Shown: positions 10,003 to 23,600 of the stretch, in pieces
Numbering within the stretch: position 1 is the stretch's first letter
Layout of the letters: each line of letters starts with the position of its first letter
From: Branchiostoma floridae
Lineage: Eukaryota; Chordata; Leptocardii; Amphioxiformes; Branchiostomatidae
Assembly (NCBI RefSeq): GCF_000003815.2
Contig: NC_049992.1
Span: 8,607,837-8,671,836 of the forward strand
Reading direction: 5' to 3'
DNA length: 64,000 bases
Made by a program: the position numbers and the translations under genes
Notes under the pieces: model-generated
The model's database searches: none
Told to the model about the DNA's origin: nothing
Seen by the model: the letters and a program-made list of their open reading frames with translations, nothing else

Positions 10003-12107
10003 ATGAAATCTATGAGAAATATACCTGATATTATAAGAAACCAACCGAAACTTATTTCTCGTTTAATATTCCCTATGTTAGTGCCTGCTATGAGGAAGCG
10101 GTACAGCAGATTGACAGCCTTGCTATTCGCTGGCTTTGCTGTCCTGGTGTGGATACTGCTGTTCAACATGCTGGACCACGAAGGAGGATGTACCACACAG
10201 CACCTGACATACATGGTAAGGGGAGATTCATTACTTGTTCTTGAGAGGGATTGCTCATTATGTTAACTGAATTTAACCTTATTCTAATCTGATAGAATAA
10301 TGATATGAATTAATGAAAATATGATCTAGGACACTAGTTCAACATTATACGCGAGGTAACCTATATCCGTTTTACTTACAAACAGGGAATTTAGGGATAT
10401 CAAGTCGATGGACAGTGGTTTCAAATTGCATTTTTGTTAGGTATTGCAGTTTGAAACCACTGTCCGTCGACTTGATATTCCTAAATACCCCAGTCTTGAA
10501 TACAACGGATAAAGGTTACCCCACGAATAAAGGTGAACTAGCATTAGTAGAACATAAAGGAGAAACAGACATCCATGAATTCTGACATACCTGCCACATA
10601 TGAGGCTGTGGAACATTTCAAGTAATGAAGTTTCAACATGGTGAGTTGTGTTGAATTTGAAAAAAAATTTGACAAGTTGGGAGACAGGCTTTCTATGACT
10701 GTTGGTATCAAAATAAAATAGTTGGTAGAGTTAGACGTTGATCCGTATCCTAAATAGTATGTGTAATGTTTCCACTTTTTCAAATCAGAAAATAGGGAAA
10801 CTGAGAACAAAGATGTTGAATCAATGAGGCTTTTGTAGTAGGTCAAGGGAAACATAAAGTTTGTGAATACATTTAGTAACAGACATTGAATTGTCCATGC
10901 TGTTTCTCTGCAGTGTGGTTTGTATGCTGATGGGAAAGTCCAGGGTCCGCTGTGTGACGCCATGTGCTCTGAACAGCTGACTGTCCACAGCTGCCTCAGC
11001 AACAGACCTGAGAAACAAGTCCTCCACGTGTCCTGGGAGCAAAGAGGACCATGGGATACATCACATGACCATCCGGAGGTCATCCTAAAGTTTGTCAGGA
11101 CCTGGTACGAGACGTTCAACCAGCCCCAACCTTTATCAGACACAAATCTTGACTACTCCTACCTCATAGAGAGACAAGCTCATCACATGTGCATGGAACA
11201 TTTCCAAAGCGATGAATCTTGTCACAGGTTTGGGCAAAGGACTGTGTTAAACGCTGACGGAGACTATGATGGGGAAGTGTCGCAGAGCGAATTCTCCAAC
11301 ATGGTCAGTTTACTGATGCAGCAGGAATTCTTCATGCTACTGGCCCTGAACGACAGCAAATCCACGTTGGACATGTTAGGTTACTGTGGAGGATTCTACG
11401 CCGTGCAGAAGATCAAGTACACCTCCGACGAAATCTTTAGCAGACAGGATCCTATCCTTGACGTCCTACCACCTATCTTCCCAGATGATATCAACGAAAT
11501 GCTTGTTCCCATGCTAGGGCAGCTCAGTGACCATTCTGCAGAATATCTATACCGTAACTTCCAGCAAGTACGAGTCCCAGACTGGCAAGAAAGGGTCGAC
11601 TTTATCACAAAATGTTTCAGAATTCTGTACGACTTCAGCTCCCAGTACGGGACAACGGTACGATGCTGCGACAGTCACCTTGGCAACTACGGAATCACGG
11701 ACTCCGGGAAGGTCAAGTACATCGACATGGATGCGGTGATGTCGACAAAGGCAGCTTTGTTACTCCTCAGTAACACGCAGTGTGAAACAGACGAAGACTG
11801 CGAGATTGGGCAGTTTGACGACTGTTCCTCCAAGTGCGACACGAATCTAGGACGATGTCAAGACGTCATGAAACAGAACGACCTTCACAACTTCTGTACG
11901 CAGACCTTGTCACCCATACTACTTGAGGCACCAGTGGTTCTAGATCTGGCTGTAGATGAGAAGCTTGTAGAAACGTTGACACAACTGGTTCTCGAGTGTC
12001 GAAGGCTGCCGTTGTACACTGCAGTTGAGGACTACAGAGAAAAGGGTATCCTGTACGTTTGGAACAAATTCGACCAAATTCTGAGGGACTTTGAAGCTGT
12101 GCAATAG
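10003..12107 (+). CDS. dipk1: FAM69/DIPK1-family divergent protein kinase-like, ER/Golgi membrane protein
   Basis: Two coding exons, 10003-10215 and 10914-12107, joined in phase 0, give 468 residues. The N-terminus is basic (MRKRYSRL) followed by a membrane anchor (about residues 42-58), as expected for a type II ER/Golgi protein. After the splice, CGLYADGKVQGPLC and further cysteines match the Cys-rich N-terminal region of FAM69/DIPK1 proteins. A perfect EF-hand loop (DGDYDGEVSQSE, about residues 186-197) sits inside the N-lobe, as known for this family. A candidate ATP-lysine is in YAVQKI (about 236). CDSHLGNYG (about 322-330) replaces the usual HRD loop, and IDMD (about 340-343) is the metal-binding segment. 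A second Cys cluster follows (CETDEDCEIG..CSSKC). Which vertebrate paralogue (DIPK1A/B/C) it corresponds to cannot be judged. The start is the first in-frame ATG; one at 10012 is also possible. A polyadenylation signal AATAAA lies at 12481. Confidence 0.9.
10334..10541. mobile_element. CTAGTTCACC-family MITE, copy A
   Basis: Terminal inverted repeats of about 38 bp (CTAGTTCA..GTAACCTATATCCGTT and its partner) enclose a second, longer inverted repeat, GATATCAAGTCGATGGACAG..CTGTCCGTCGACTTGATAT (10392-10489). Nearly the whole element can fold on itself. It lies in the single intron of the DIPK1-like gene. Other copies: 17692-17894, 19029-19240, 30910-31069. Confidence 0.85.
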
Positions 12108-12480
12108 AACAGACTCCTTCCATCAAGCTTGTAAATTTGTTGGTAAACTGTAACTGTAAACAGTAAACTGGTTCATGTGTTTGATTGCACATGCGCAACC
12201 AGATGCATGGTGGGTAACATGTCAAAGGTGAAAGGTCGGCCTATTGTCATCAAACCTGCGCACTAGAGCCCATTCCTTAATTCGCTCATTAACTGACGTT
12301 ACCACTAAACTGTTTGAATGTATAGGTCCCCAGAAGCAGAAGCAAACATATAATTGGAGCGAACTACTTCCCGGATGGTACCCAGGCTACATAATTATAT
12401 AGAAGTGGAATCAAAGGGCAAAAATAAGTTAATGTGCAATACCTGATGCATTTGTGCATAATTATGCATAGTTTTCATGA

Positions 12481-12486
12481 AATAAA
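12481..12486 (+). terminator. Polyadenylation signal AATAAA of the DIPK1-like gene
   Basis: Canonical hexamer 374 bases after the stop codon at 12107; the first good one downstream. Confidence 0.5.
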
Positions 12487-13429
12487 GTTATGCAACGAAC
12501 CAAACAACTCTCATACACGTATGTACATTCCATTCAAATTTCCTTTGCCTAAGAGTAAGAGTGCACCAGTCTTACTTCACTGCTCCAGGATAGGACATGT
12601 TTGATAAATGTTTGCCCTCACAGATACAATAAAAAATAAGACCATTTCACACAATCTGGTACAAATATCTAAGTCATGCTTCCATGGATTTTATTTCATC
12701 CGTCTAAGTATTGAGATCAAACAACTTCATAAATAAGTTACTTTGTGATCAACAAATTTGAACATCAAAGAGACTGACACTACACAGAGATCACTTTACT
12801 GCAAAGAAATATGAGAAGTTTCTTTATATTGAGAAGACTACTCAATCATGCAGTCACACTAGCTGTACACTAAGACTGTATAAACCTAGTAGTACACATG
12901 AATTTAACATACATTATGGAACTACTGGTATATACACTTAACACACAATACTGCAAGAAAATATAATAAAGACATTTTTTTCCATAAACCTGAAAAATGC
13001 AGCAAAACATCATCCTGGGATTGGTTCACATTTTGTACAGATGCCGATGTAGAAACAAATTATTGCAGAATGCAATTCAGCTTTCAAAATTTGGAATGAT
13101 TAAAGTACGAAGTATATGTATGAAGACACAATTTCAATTGTTTTCTTACAAATTCAGACCTCAAAACTGGAATGACTAAAGAGTTGATTAAAGCCAACTT
13201 AACACATAGTGCAGCTTGTTAAAACTTGAGTACATGGTCAAATCGAAACTCAAGATTTCTGATGAAACTTTGAAAAACCTTGACATCCAAAGGTTTATTG
13301 TAGTTACATGTCAAGTGACCAGATCATACTACCATATAAGATCTCCACTAGTTGTACAGTATGTAATGCTTTCTGGTAAGAAACAATAGTGTAAAAATTC
13401 ACAATTATCATGATGCTAGTTTGGAGTGC

Positions 13430-13837
13430 TAAGGCCACACCAATTTAATTTGTTGCTTCTCGGATTCTCCGGATTTATTTAGAAAAATATTGGAGCGGGC
13501 GGTCGAAAAAAAATAAAATAAAAATTTTACAAAAAGTCTGGGGTTAGCATATGAGGCTTATATAACACAAAAGTCACCGGTAGTAGTCAAGTTGTCAGCT
13601 TTTCATGGCATGATTTATCCAATGAATGTCTTCCTTTGATTTGATACCACTGTTCTGAATAAAGGGAATTGTTTTTATACTGAAATTATGTGTGTTGCAT
13701 TTACTTATCTGTAATTACTACTATTACCATAATGTAAACCTATATCATTTTTCTTGGGACTTAATCTTTTTTTTCCAAATCAGAAAAAAATGGGTCGGGA
13801 AATCTGAGAAGCAATAAATTAAATTGGTATGGCCTAA
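13430..13837. mobile_element. MITE with AGGCC-CACACCAATTTAATTT ends
   Basis: Left TAAGGCCACACCAATTTAATTT..TTGCTTCTCGGATT and right AATCTGAGAAGCAATAAATTAAATTGGTATGGCCTAA are inverted repeats of about 37 bp with few mismatches. About 408 bp, AT-rich interior, no ORF. No clear target duplication. A single end-like match (CACCAATTTGATTTGTTGG) lies at 25358. Confidence 0.75.
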
Positions 13838-14769
13838 TCTAAAACTGTGATGCCTGCCAGTACAACGTAGTAGAAACTGCAGTATGGCTTGTATGCACAT
13901 TTGAGCTAATATGGTCTTAACTTATAATACAAACCTGTTTTCTCATTACTTTGAAGCAACGCAACTTATAACAGTCTGGCCTGGATAGTTGGCTACTTGG
14001 AATGACGACTGGTACAATATGTATCAGCCTTTAAGTTCAACAATTCCAGGGATCACACTAACTCTTACAACAGTCACACATTAATAAATATCTCAACATA
14101 ATCTCTGCACAGTTTAAACAGTTTCTGGGTAGATGTTTTGAGAAGATACTGACAGTTACATGCGACCTTCCAAATTTATATTACGTACCTGAATTACATT
14201 TCAAGTGTATACAATGTACAAAACATCAGTTTGACAACATTATTCTAGAGAAAGCTGATTTCCTCACATTTATTCTTCCCAGTCTGTGTAATGTAAACTG
14301 TTGTTCAGGGCTGTAGCAAGATGTTGGGCAGGCCACTCTAAGCACAGCTAAATCAGGCTATACTCTCTCTTCCCAATTCTAGACAGTCATCCATTTATCT
14401 ATTGTTGAAGGTTATAAAATACTAGGTCAACAGAGTTCACATTTAAACTCAGTTAACGTTTCAAAGCACAGCTGCATGTACTAAAATACACTGTGTACAG
14501 CCTTCAACTATTCTAACATTCAAACTACTTCTTGACAGCAACATGTTAGCATCAGTTTAGATCTGTAGATAAATGCTTTTTTTCCAGAAAATCAAAATCT
14601 TGAGGTTTTGTAGAATATCAACCTCTTGTTGCCTGTATTAGAAGAGAAGTTGTTCATATAGCTGCATCAGTTCATAAGCAGATGTTCCATACACAAACAC
14701 TGTGATATATACCAGTAGTCAATTTGATCCTGTATATGGAGATGTGTACCTTACAAGTACATTGCAGTT

Positions 14770-15085
14770 ATGTGTGGGGAGGGTGGAGCCTTACTGTAGC
14801 TATGTGGAACCTTGCTGCAGCTATGTGTAGAGAGGGTGGGCTCTTACACTGTAGCTAGGTGTAGGGTAGGTGGAGCCTCACTTAAACTATGTGTGGGGTA
14901 GGGAAGCCTTACTGCAGCTAGGTGTAGGGAGGGTGGAGCCTAGGTGTAGGGAGGGTGGGCTCTTACACTGTAGCTACATGTAGGTGTAGGGTAGGTGGAG
15001 CCTCACTTAAGTTATGTGTGGGGTAGGGAAGCCTTACTGCAGCTAGGTGTAGGGAGGGTGGAACCTAGGTGTAGGGAGGATAGAG
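14770..15085. repeat. GGTGTAGGGAGGGTGG minisatellite in the ARMC9 3' UTR
   Basis: Short units such as TAGGTGTAGGGAGGGTGGAGCC and ATGTGTGGGGTAGGGAAGCC alternate, with a higher-order unit of roughly 125 bp repeated nearly exactly (14866-14985 and 14990-15070). It ends within a few bases of the ARMC9 stop codon (15087-15089), so it is probably transcribed as 3' UTR in the opposite (C-rich) sense. Confidence 0.8.
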
Positions 15086-15086
15086 T

Positions 15087-17613
15087 CTAAGCTGATTTCT
15101 TGTTGCGGGATGCTGTCCTCTGCTGGTGGGAGACCACGTCGGCCGATGTGCTCTTGCGAGAAGCTCCACCTGAAACAAGGAATCAATAGTTTTACTACAT
15201 TTATTTGGATATCCATTATTGAGGTAGTCTGGACACCATCCAGGTAGTACATTTGTACATGTAGTTTGCTCCTATGTTCGTTTTTGCTACCAGCCTGGAG
15301 ACCTGCGAATTCCAACTTGTTAGTGACGATGTCAGTTAATGAGTGAATTACACAATGGGTTCTAGAGCGCCCGTTCAATGACAACAGGCCTCTCGCAAGC
15401 GGACAGAGGGTGTTTCGGGTGTTGGACTGCCTTTTCGAATGAGTGCTTGAACCCATTCCTTAATTTGCTGATGTGTAGGGACCAATCAGCACCCTTGTCC
15501 AAAATTTGGATGATTCCAGATGTTAGAGATGTCAAGGTTCCCAGACGGAATAGCAGAGAAGTGACCGTACATAGTGTATGATAAAAGTCGAAGCAAACTA
15601 CTATCCGGATGGTACACAGGCTACTAGCGAGGGGACATTGTCAAGTCATCATAAGAACTTACGAGACAAGGCACAGTTCTATTTTAGACTTCAAGTTTAA
15701 TGTATTGGACTACATGCAGCTCAAGTACAGACATGCAAAACAATGACCTCTACCTTGTCACAGCGATAAGCCGACGTGTCAGGAGATACAGGAGGAAAAC
15801 GCAGCGCTGCGCAGGAGAGAGGAAAGGAGAGAGAGAGATAGGAGAGAGAGGAGAAATCAGAGAGCATCACTTCTCAAAGCGATTCATCAGAAATTGACCC
15901 AAAGTTTTCTGAAGTTCAAGGTATATTATGAGTGGCAACCTACTGCTAGTGATGACCCAATTTTGGTTAGTGAGAAGATATTGCTAGTTAGTGATAAATT
16001 TGCCTGACTAAAACCACGCCCTAGGCGGCCTGCCCTACGATTGCCACCGCCCTAGGGGAGGGGATAATTAACTCAAGCCAGCGAGAGCTTGTGTAAACAC
16101 AGGCTAGTGATAACTCATTATTAGTTACTGATATCACACTGTAAGTGATAACCAAATCTTAGGTAGTGATAACCCTTTGTTAGTGATTGAGGCATGCCAC
16201 AAGGATGTCAGCCGAGGACATTTTAGAAGGATGATGTTAGTTTAGTGAAAACCCATTATTAGTGATAACCTATCATCAATTAGTGATAACCAACTGTTAG
16301 TTATTGAAAACCTACCATCTCTTAGTAAAAACCTTTTCCAGGGAAGGGCAGCAATGGGAAAATAACATGTTACACACTGACTGTTACAGACACATGAGTG
16401 CAACTCAATACACATAATTACAAGTAAAGAGGGGGCACATTTATACACACACATGGATCAACACAGATAATTTAAAGATAGACGTAGACAATGATTTGAC
16501 AAAGAAAGGAAACACGTGACAGGGGGTGATGAAAGAAAAGCCTTGGACGCTGTAAGAAATTCTCACACTACTGTACAAGTCATCTTAAAGAAGTCATCCT
16601 GACAAATTGAGGCATGCCACAAGGATGTCAGCCGAGGACATTTTAGAAGGATGATGCTCAAATCAGATTGCTTTTTTCACTGATGCAACTAAGAGGGCTG
16701 TCCAAATACCGTAGTAATAATAGGTTGAAGGCTAATTGCAAATTGTATAATTAAGAAAAACAATGTTGACAATACAAATATGCAGGACTAGTCTATGGCA
16801 TAGATATTTCTGATACTAATTTTGGACTTGTTGGGTTAACCTCTGACCCCTTGACCTTTGGTTGAAACGGAGGGTGACCTTACTTTGTCTGCCTGAAGTC
16901 GGCCTGGATAAAGGCGGAGATGATGACCTCTGCGGCCCGGGTGGTGGCGTGCTCAGCCGCCCCCCTCCCACCTCGGGTGTTCGCGGGATCTTTGGACGAC
17001 TACCGAACGCCTGGGAGTAGTCATGTATGCTGTTGGGGGAAGCAGAAGGTTTGTATTGAGACATATTCATCTGTGACTAATTTCATGAAGTTGGTAAATC
17101 ATAGGATATTGTTGGTTTTTTTTGTGGACAACCATGCCAAATTTTTCTGTGCTACCTTCCTCAGGGTGAGCTACATGTAGCAGTGTTCTCACCAGGATTT
17201 TTTCACAGCATAGGGGCATCTTAGTGCATCAAAGCTACAAGGTACGCAATGCAGGCATGAGTACTGTCAGGGGTCTGCAGGGAATCCTCCTCCTGAACAT
17301 TTTTTAAGCTTTAATCCCCTGAAATACTATTTCCTGCATTTTGAGGGCCAAATATAGGGAACTTCATTTTAGCTTTTTTTTTACAAAACTACACCAAACT
17401 CCCTTCTGTTGGTTGAAACACAGCTACATATAAGGAGCCAAAATCACAGCATAGGGGATCCAAATCACAGCATAGAGGCCCCCTATGCTGAAAAGGCCTG
17501 GCAAGAACACTGGCTAGGCTGCCCCAAACTTGTTATTCCAATCTCAGTACCTCACTTTTCTTGCCACCAGAGTTGAGCAAAGCAGGTGTCTTCAATCATA
17601 TTATAAACATACA

Positions 17614-17644
<31 letters not shown>

Positions 17645-20600
17645 TCATACTTGTAAACACAGTGCACAAATTATCTCCATCAAGAGTAACTGTAGTTCAA
17701 TTTTATCCACATGTAACCTGTATCTGTTATTTTGAAAAACAATGCATTTAGGGATATAAAGTCTATGAGTGGTGGATTCAAACTGCAATATTTTGAAAAC
17801 ATCACAATTTGAAACCACTGTCCACCTGATATCCCTAAATACTCTGTTTTAAAAGCAAAGGATATAGGTTTCCACACAGATTGATGTTAACTAGTGTTAG
17901 TATTATACTCACTTGCTACTTTTCGAAGATGGTCTAACAAATTGGTCATCCACAATTGGTGCTCGGGCACGAGCGGACTGCAAAACAGAAATGCACAATG
18001 AGGCAAGGCACATTATTAGCAGGTCTAAGGATTTTTCAATAGTTTTATCAGGTACGTCATTGAACAAAGAGATTCTTTTTACACAACCATTGTTTTAATG
18101 ACAACCAACATTTTGATCACTTTCTTCAGGACAATTCTGACTCAAAGTGTATACATGTAAGCATTCTTAGAGGAAAGAAGATGACAGTTACTGTAAGCAC
18201 CTACCCCAGTATGTGTTGCCAAGAAGTCAGATGTCTCGCCACCTCCTGTAGTAATATGAACACAGATAAAGCATTCATTACCAATGCACATGGTTCACTA
18301 GAACAACATGGCTTCTCTTTAGTTGTAAAGTGATCACATTGTACTAAAAAAATAAAATAAAATAAATAAATCAAGTTTCCACCAAAATATCTGTTTCTAA
18401 TTAGCTTTACTTTGATTGAACTGCTTATTTAGCAGATGATTATGTCAGCCTTCCTTTTGTTAACACACTTGAAGTCACCATTATTAAATTTAGTTCATTA
18501 TTAGTTCATTACTTTCGCTTCTTCGAATCACAGCAAGTGTTACACTGTCAATAATTTTCCAATTTCAGTTCTTCAATGTCGCTGTATTTTCTGTGAACCT
18601 AAATTGTTAGGTCCGGTGCACCAGTGCACATATTCCCATAAAGAAATTTCAAGCCCTGGTTTTAAAACAACTCACCTGCGTTCCTGTTACCCGTGGGGGG
18701 CCGGCTGGGACCGGTGTTAGGGCGGCTACGGCTGCCAGCCTGGGTTGGCGGTCGAGAGTTTGACGTCGCCGGTCGAGAGTAACCCTGGACCAAAACAGAA
18801 TGATATCACAGAATTGAATTTCTTTTTTAAAGCCAATTTCACGTAAAAATAAGCCAGCAAAGAAAAATTAACAGCTTGAAATCTGTCATCCATTGTAAAA
18901 TTGTGCACATCTACCATTTCTAATAAACCTGCAGCTTTTTTAAAAATATTTCTATTAAAAGGGTTTAAAAAAACAGAGGAGTCACACATGCACTTGTAGA
19001 AAGGATATTTGGAAAGTGTATATTAACGCTAGTTCACCTTTATCCGCGGGGTGACCTTTATCCATTGTCTTTAGAAACAGCACATTTAGGAGTAAGTCTG
19101 CGGACTGCGGTTTCAAATTTGCAATATTTTCAAAATGTTCCAATTTGGAACAACCATCCATCGACTTCATATCCCTAAATACGCTTTTTTAAGAAACAAC
19201 GGGTATTCATGTAGGTCACCCTCGGATAAAGGTGAACCAGCGTTACATGTATCAAAGCTACTGTAACAGTGAGTCTTACCCCTACAGCGCCGTTATTGTA
19301 CTGTCCCTTAGTTGGGGACTGGTAGCCTGCAGACCTGTGATGGGAAAAGAAAAAAATTAAAATGGTACTATGGTACCGAAATCAAGAGATACCAGTTCAG
19401 CATACCTTTAAAAACATATTTTCTTGTTAATGTGTACTTCAGTTGATTGAGAAAGAAAACATCTTGTTAGGTGCATGTACTGGTACAATTTTGTTCTTTG
19501 TAAGAAGCAAGTCTCACCCTTGATTTGATTGGACTAGCCCAGCCTTCCGTGACGTAGGCGTGATCGGTCGAGTCAACGGCTCGTTCAAAGCAGAAACATG
19601 GTCTGTCCACCCCTGAACCATAACGTACACAAAAATGTTTACATAAACAACAAAATACAACTTAAAGCTAGTATATACTTTTATAGAATTCACTGTTCAA
19701 TGCTTCGTGACACATCTGAATATAAGAAAAGTTTTATACAACAAGTAAGCAGCTGAGAGAGGAAGTACAATCAAGACAATAAAAAAGATGAACATCATTA
19801 TAAGCAATGTCTGGAAAATTGATTAGTTGTGTGCCAAAATGATAAACACCATTAGTATTACGTGCTTAGAGTGAAGATGTGAAGAAACGTAACACTTTCA
19901 CCAACCTTCCTCCTTGGGCTCAAGGAATGGGTCATGATCTGTGAACAACAACACAGGATAAGGTGAGGTGGTGCATTTATAGTTATATCATGTGCTTGGA
20001 AAAGTGCAATGATCGTGGGTTACAGAATGAAAATAAGAGATGCACTAGTATATAGTGAATATTGTCATAGGTTATTTTGTCACCATTAGGAACAGTACAA
20101 GATCTAGCATAAACACATATAAATGATGACAAAGGTCATGGTCATACTTGAGATTAAGGACAGCGCATGTTTCCATCCAAGAAGTGTGTACAGTACATTA
20201 ACGAGTAAAAACTACTGTAAATGCAGAAATGTTCGCGGTGGATTAATGTTCGCGGTTTTCGCGGTGACCACTTTACCGCGAACTTAAATCCACCGCGAAC
20301 ATTTTTCTATAATGGTATTAGACTGCAGTCTATGGTGTTACCGCGAACTTAAATCCACCGCGAAAAGTCCCTTTTCCCGCTACCGCGAAATTAAATCCCC
20401 GCGAACTTAAATGCATTTACAGTATACAGGAAAGAGTAAAACACGGTACAGATAAAAGCAAAAAACAGTACAGAAAAGTTTGAAATACCGGTAGAAGAAA
20501 AAAGTGTAAAACAGTAAAGGAAAGAGCAAAATCAGTCAATATAGGGTAATAGAAAACAGTGACCATCAGGAAAGGTGTGGAACAGTCCAAGAAAAGAAAG

Positions 20601-23600
20601 AACAAGAAAATGATGTACAAGTACATCAGAGAAGTACATCAAACAGTGAGGAGGACAGGACGTGTGACATTTTCAAAGATGAGGAAAGAGTCCCAAGCAG
20701 AGTATTTTAGGAGGGGTCTACAGCAGAACCAAGCACAATTTAATACATTGCTTTGTGAGGAATGCCTACATGTACCCACCCCCAGATACTCGGAACTGAG
20801 CAGCTTCTCCCCCACCAGCTCCCCTGGGGCTGCCTTCAGCACCTCCGCCTTATCCAGGTCTGCCTCCATCGCATCCTGGTCCTGNNNNNNNNNNNNNNNN
20901 NNNNNNNNNNNNNNNNNNNNNNNNNNNNNNNNNNNNNNNNNNNNNNNNNNNNNNNNNNNNNNNNNNNNNNNNNNNNNNNNNNNNCCTGCACACTCATTGA
21001 AAAGGGAAGGCGATCTACCTGGTGTGAGTGACTCAAACCATTCTGGCTAAAATTTTCTGAGCAGACTTCATAACCCCTGCTTTGCCTATTGAGTCAGTGA
21101 AGTCGAGCTTGCCAAAGCCGAATGTTTCTGACTCTGACTTAGGGAGGAGTGATACCTCTACAATAATCGCAATGAGCCGCTATTCTTCTCCAAGATGGTA
21201 CATGTAACATCAGCCTCATCAGCCTATCTATAGCATATCTAACTAACTACGGATACACAGACAGACACACTAAAAACAATACCTCTAAATACATACAGAG
21301 GTATCAGTGTGGTGTACTTGGTTTGTTTGTTTTCTTTAGTCATAAAAAAAGTCACATCGACCCATGGGCCACAGTTTACTGACGACAAATGAGAAGACTT
21401 ACTTACTTACTTACTCCAACTCAACTCCAAAGTACAATGCTAAACTTTCTTCCAACACAAAGGTATACATGGATCTTCATACAAAAACAGATTCTAGGAC
21501 CAGCATCTAGTAGTACACATTATGTAAATTTACTGCAGCATGCTAGACAAACAGCTGTGACTCTGCCTTTATCAGTACTCTTCCCTACATTTTAGAAGAC
21601 ACCAGCGTCAAATCTAACCTACTTAAGAACTATTTATGACCTCTTCAAATCAAACATCTAAAGATTACCTCATCATCATCATCATCTTCCTCCTCCTCAT
21701 CGTCAGAGTCAGCATCACTTGGAGGCTCGTTAGAGTTCAGCTGTTTGATGATGAACTCGAACTGTCGGTTCATGTCGTTGTTTCCCTCTTTAATGTACAT
21801 CTTCAGGATGTCTTCAAGACCCTAAGGACAACAAACAAACAAACAACTCCATTTAGAATGTTCTCCAAAGAAAAGTGATGTTACTTACTGTATGCACAAG
21901 TGATCTTTCAATAGAAACTTGCCAAGCAAATCATTTACTAGACAATACTCAAAACAATAACCTTAGACAAGCAAATTCTCTAAAAGGCTATTAGACACAC
22001 AGTTGACAACAGTCATGTTTATACCAGAGTATCACAAAACCAGTCTTACCATTGCTTTAGCCTCCTCCTTGATAGTGGGAATAGCCAGGATACTGTACAG
22101 GGCACCATTCACATAGGGCCTGATCTGAGGGAACAAGGTTGTTTTTAAAATCCGTGTCACCAAATATTGTCCTCAAATCTATCAGCAATTGTTGATAATA
22201 CTTCATACAAAAACAGATTCTACGACCAGCGTCTAGTATACATTACGTAAATTCACTGCAGCATGCTAGACAAACAGTTGTGATTCGGACATTATCAGAT
22301 CTCTCCCCTATGTACATTTCAAGAGAAAGTTTGAAAAACACCAATTGCGTTTGTATCTAAGCGTGCTGGACTATTCAGGTAGTACTATTCAAGAGCTAGA
22401 ATAGGACAGATGTCAGGCTATGGGCTGGGCTAGCAGGAATGCTACTCAAAACACAGCAAACGTTTAAAGATTTCAGAATAAAGAAACACATTTTTCCGTA
22501 CCTCCTGGTTGTCGATTCCCAGTAAGTCTGTCAGCACCTTCAGCACCTTGTGGGCCTCCGTCGCACACTTGTGTTTACCTGGGGGACAGACAACGCGATG
22601 ATTGTTAACTTCTACCTCTGCTACTAACATATAATGATAGCGGAAACTATAGGACTATAACAGAACTACATGTAATCTCAACAAAATTAAGTAGTGTAAA
22701 CATTGCATATGTCGTTAATTTTTAACTAACATCCCATCCTCAAAATCTTCTTAAAGGCTGGAGAGCAGAATAGAATGCTCAGAATTTTGTTAACAATTCC
22801 ACATCATTCATGGTCATGTCTTAAGCTAAAGCCAATCAGGGCTTACATCACATTAGTTGCTTGTAAAGTTGTAGCAAAATGTTTTGGCCAAAGTGAATGG
22901 TTAAGTCACAGTTGGCTGCTTGAAATAATCCTCATGACCAATCAAAGCCAAGGAAACAAGGGTTAGACATGAATCAGATGTGACTAGGGGTGGGTACCGG
23001 TACAGAAAATTCAGGTCCAGGTCCGGTGCAGGTCCAGAGGATCAGGTCCCGGTCCGGACCTGAACCTGGAGCTGATTCAGTATGACTCATACCAATGGTC
23101 CATTTCACTACAAAGAAATCTGTTTGGTGGAGTATTAGACTCACACTGTCGCTTTAAAACCTTGCAACGCTAACTGCACCTGTACGATTGGCTGTAAAAC
23201 TTGGTAGAACTTACTACAAACTCTACTCTACTTCACTCTTGTTATTTTCTTCCAACTGGAAGCGCAAAAACGTGTGAATGCCTGATAAAATAATCTAATC
23301 GGTCCAGCATCCGGTCCACCTATATTTTTCAGGTCCGTTTTTTCTGGACCGGTCCAATAAGAAAAAACGGTTTTGTACCGGTACGCTGTACCGATACCCA
23401 GCCCTAGATGTGACCAATCAGCACTAAGGAAAACCCATACATACATGTTGGTCTCATACATGTACTGTATATTATCAAGGAAATACATGTAGTGCATCAC
23501 CTGCTGTCCTGAGGCACAAGTTCATCAGCAAGGCTACGGAATATTCCAGTGTGTAATCTGATAGCGCATCGCTATCCTCCAAAATGTCCACCAGCCAGCT

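Larger units (their letters stand above)
12108..15086. other. 3' spacer between convergent DIPK1-like and ARMC9 genes
   Basis: Contains the DIPK1-like 3' UTR with AATAAA at 12481-12486, the MITE at 13430-13837, and the minisatellite at 14770-15085. The rest is AT-rich with no coding signal seen. Confidence 0.6.
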
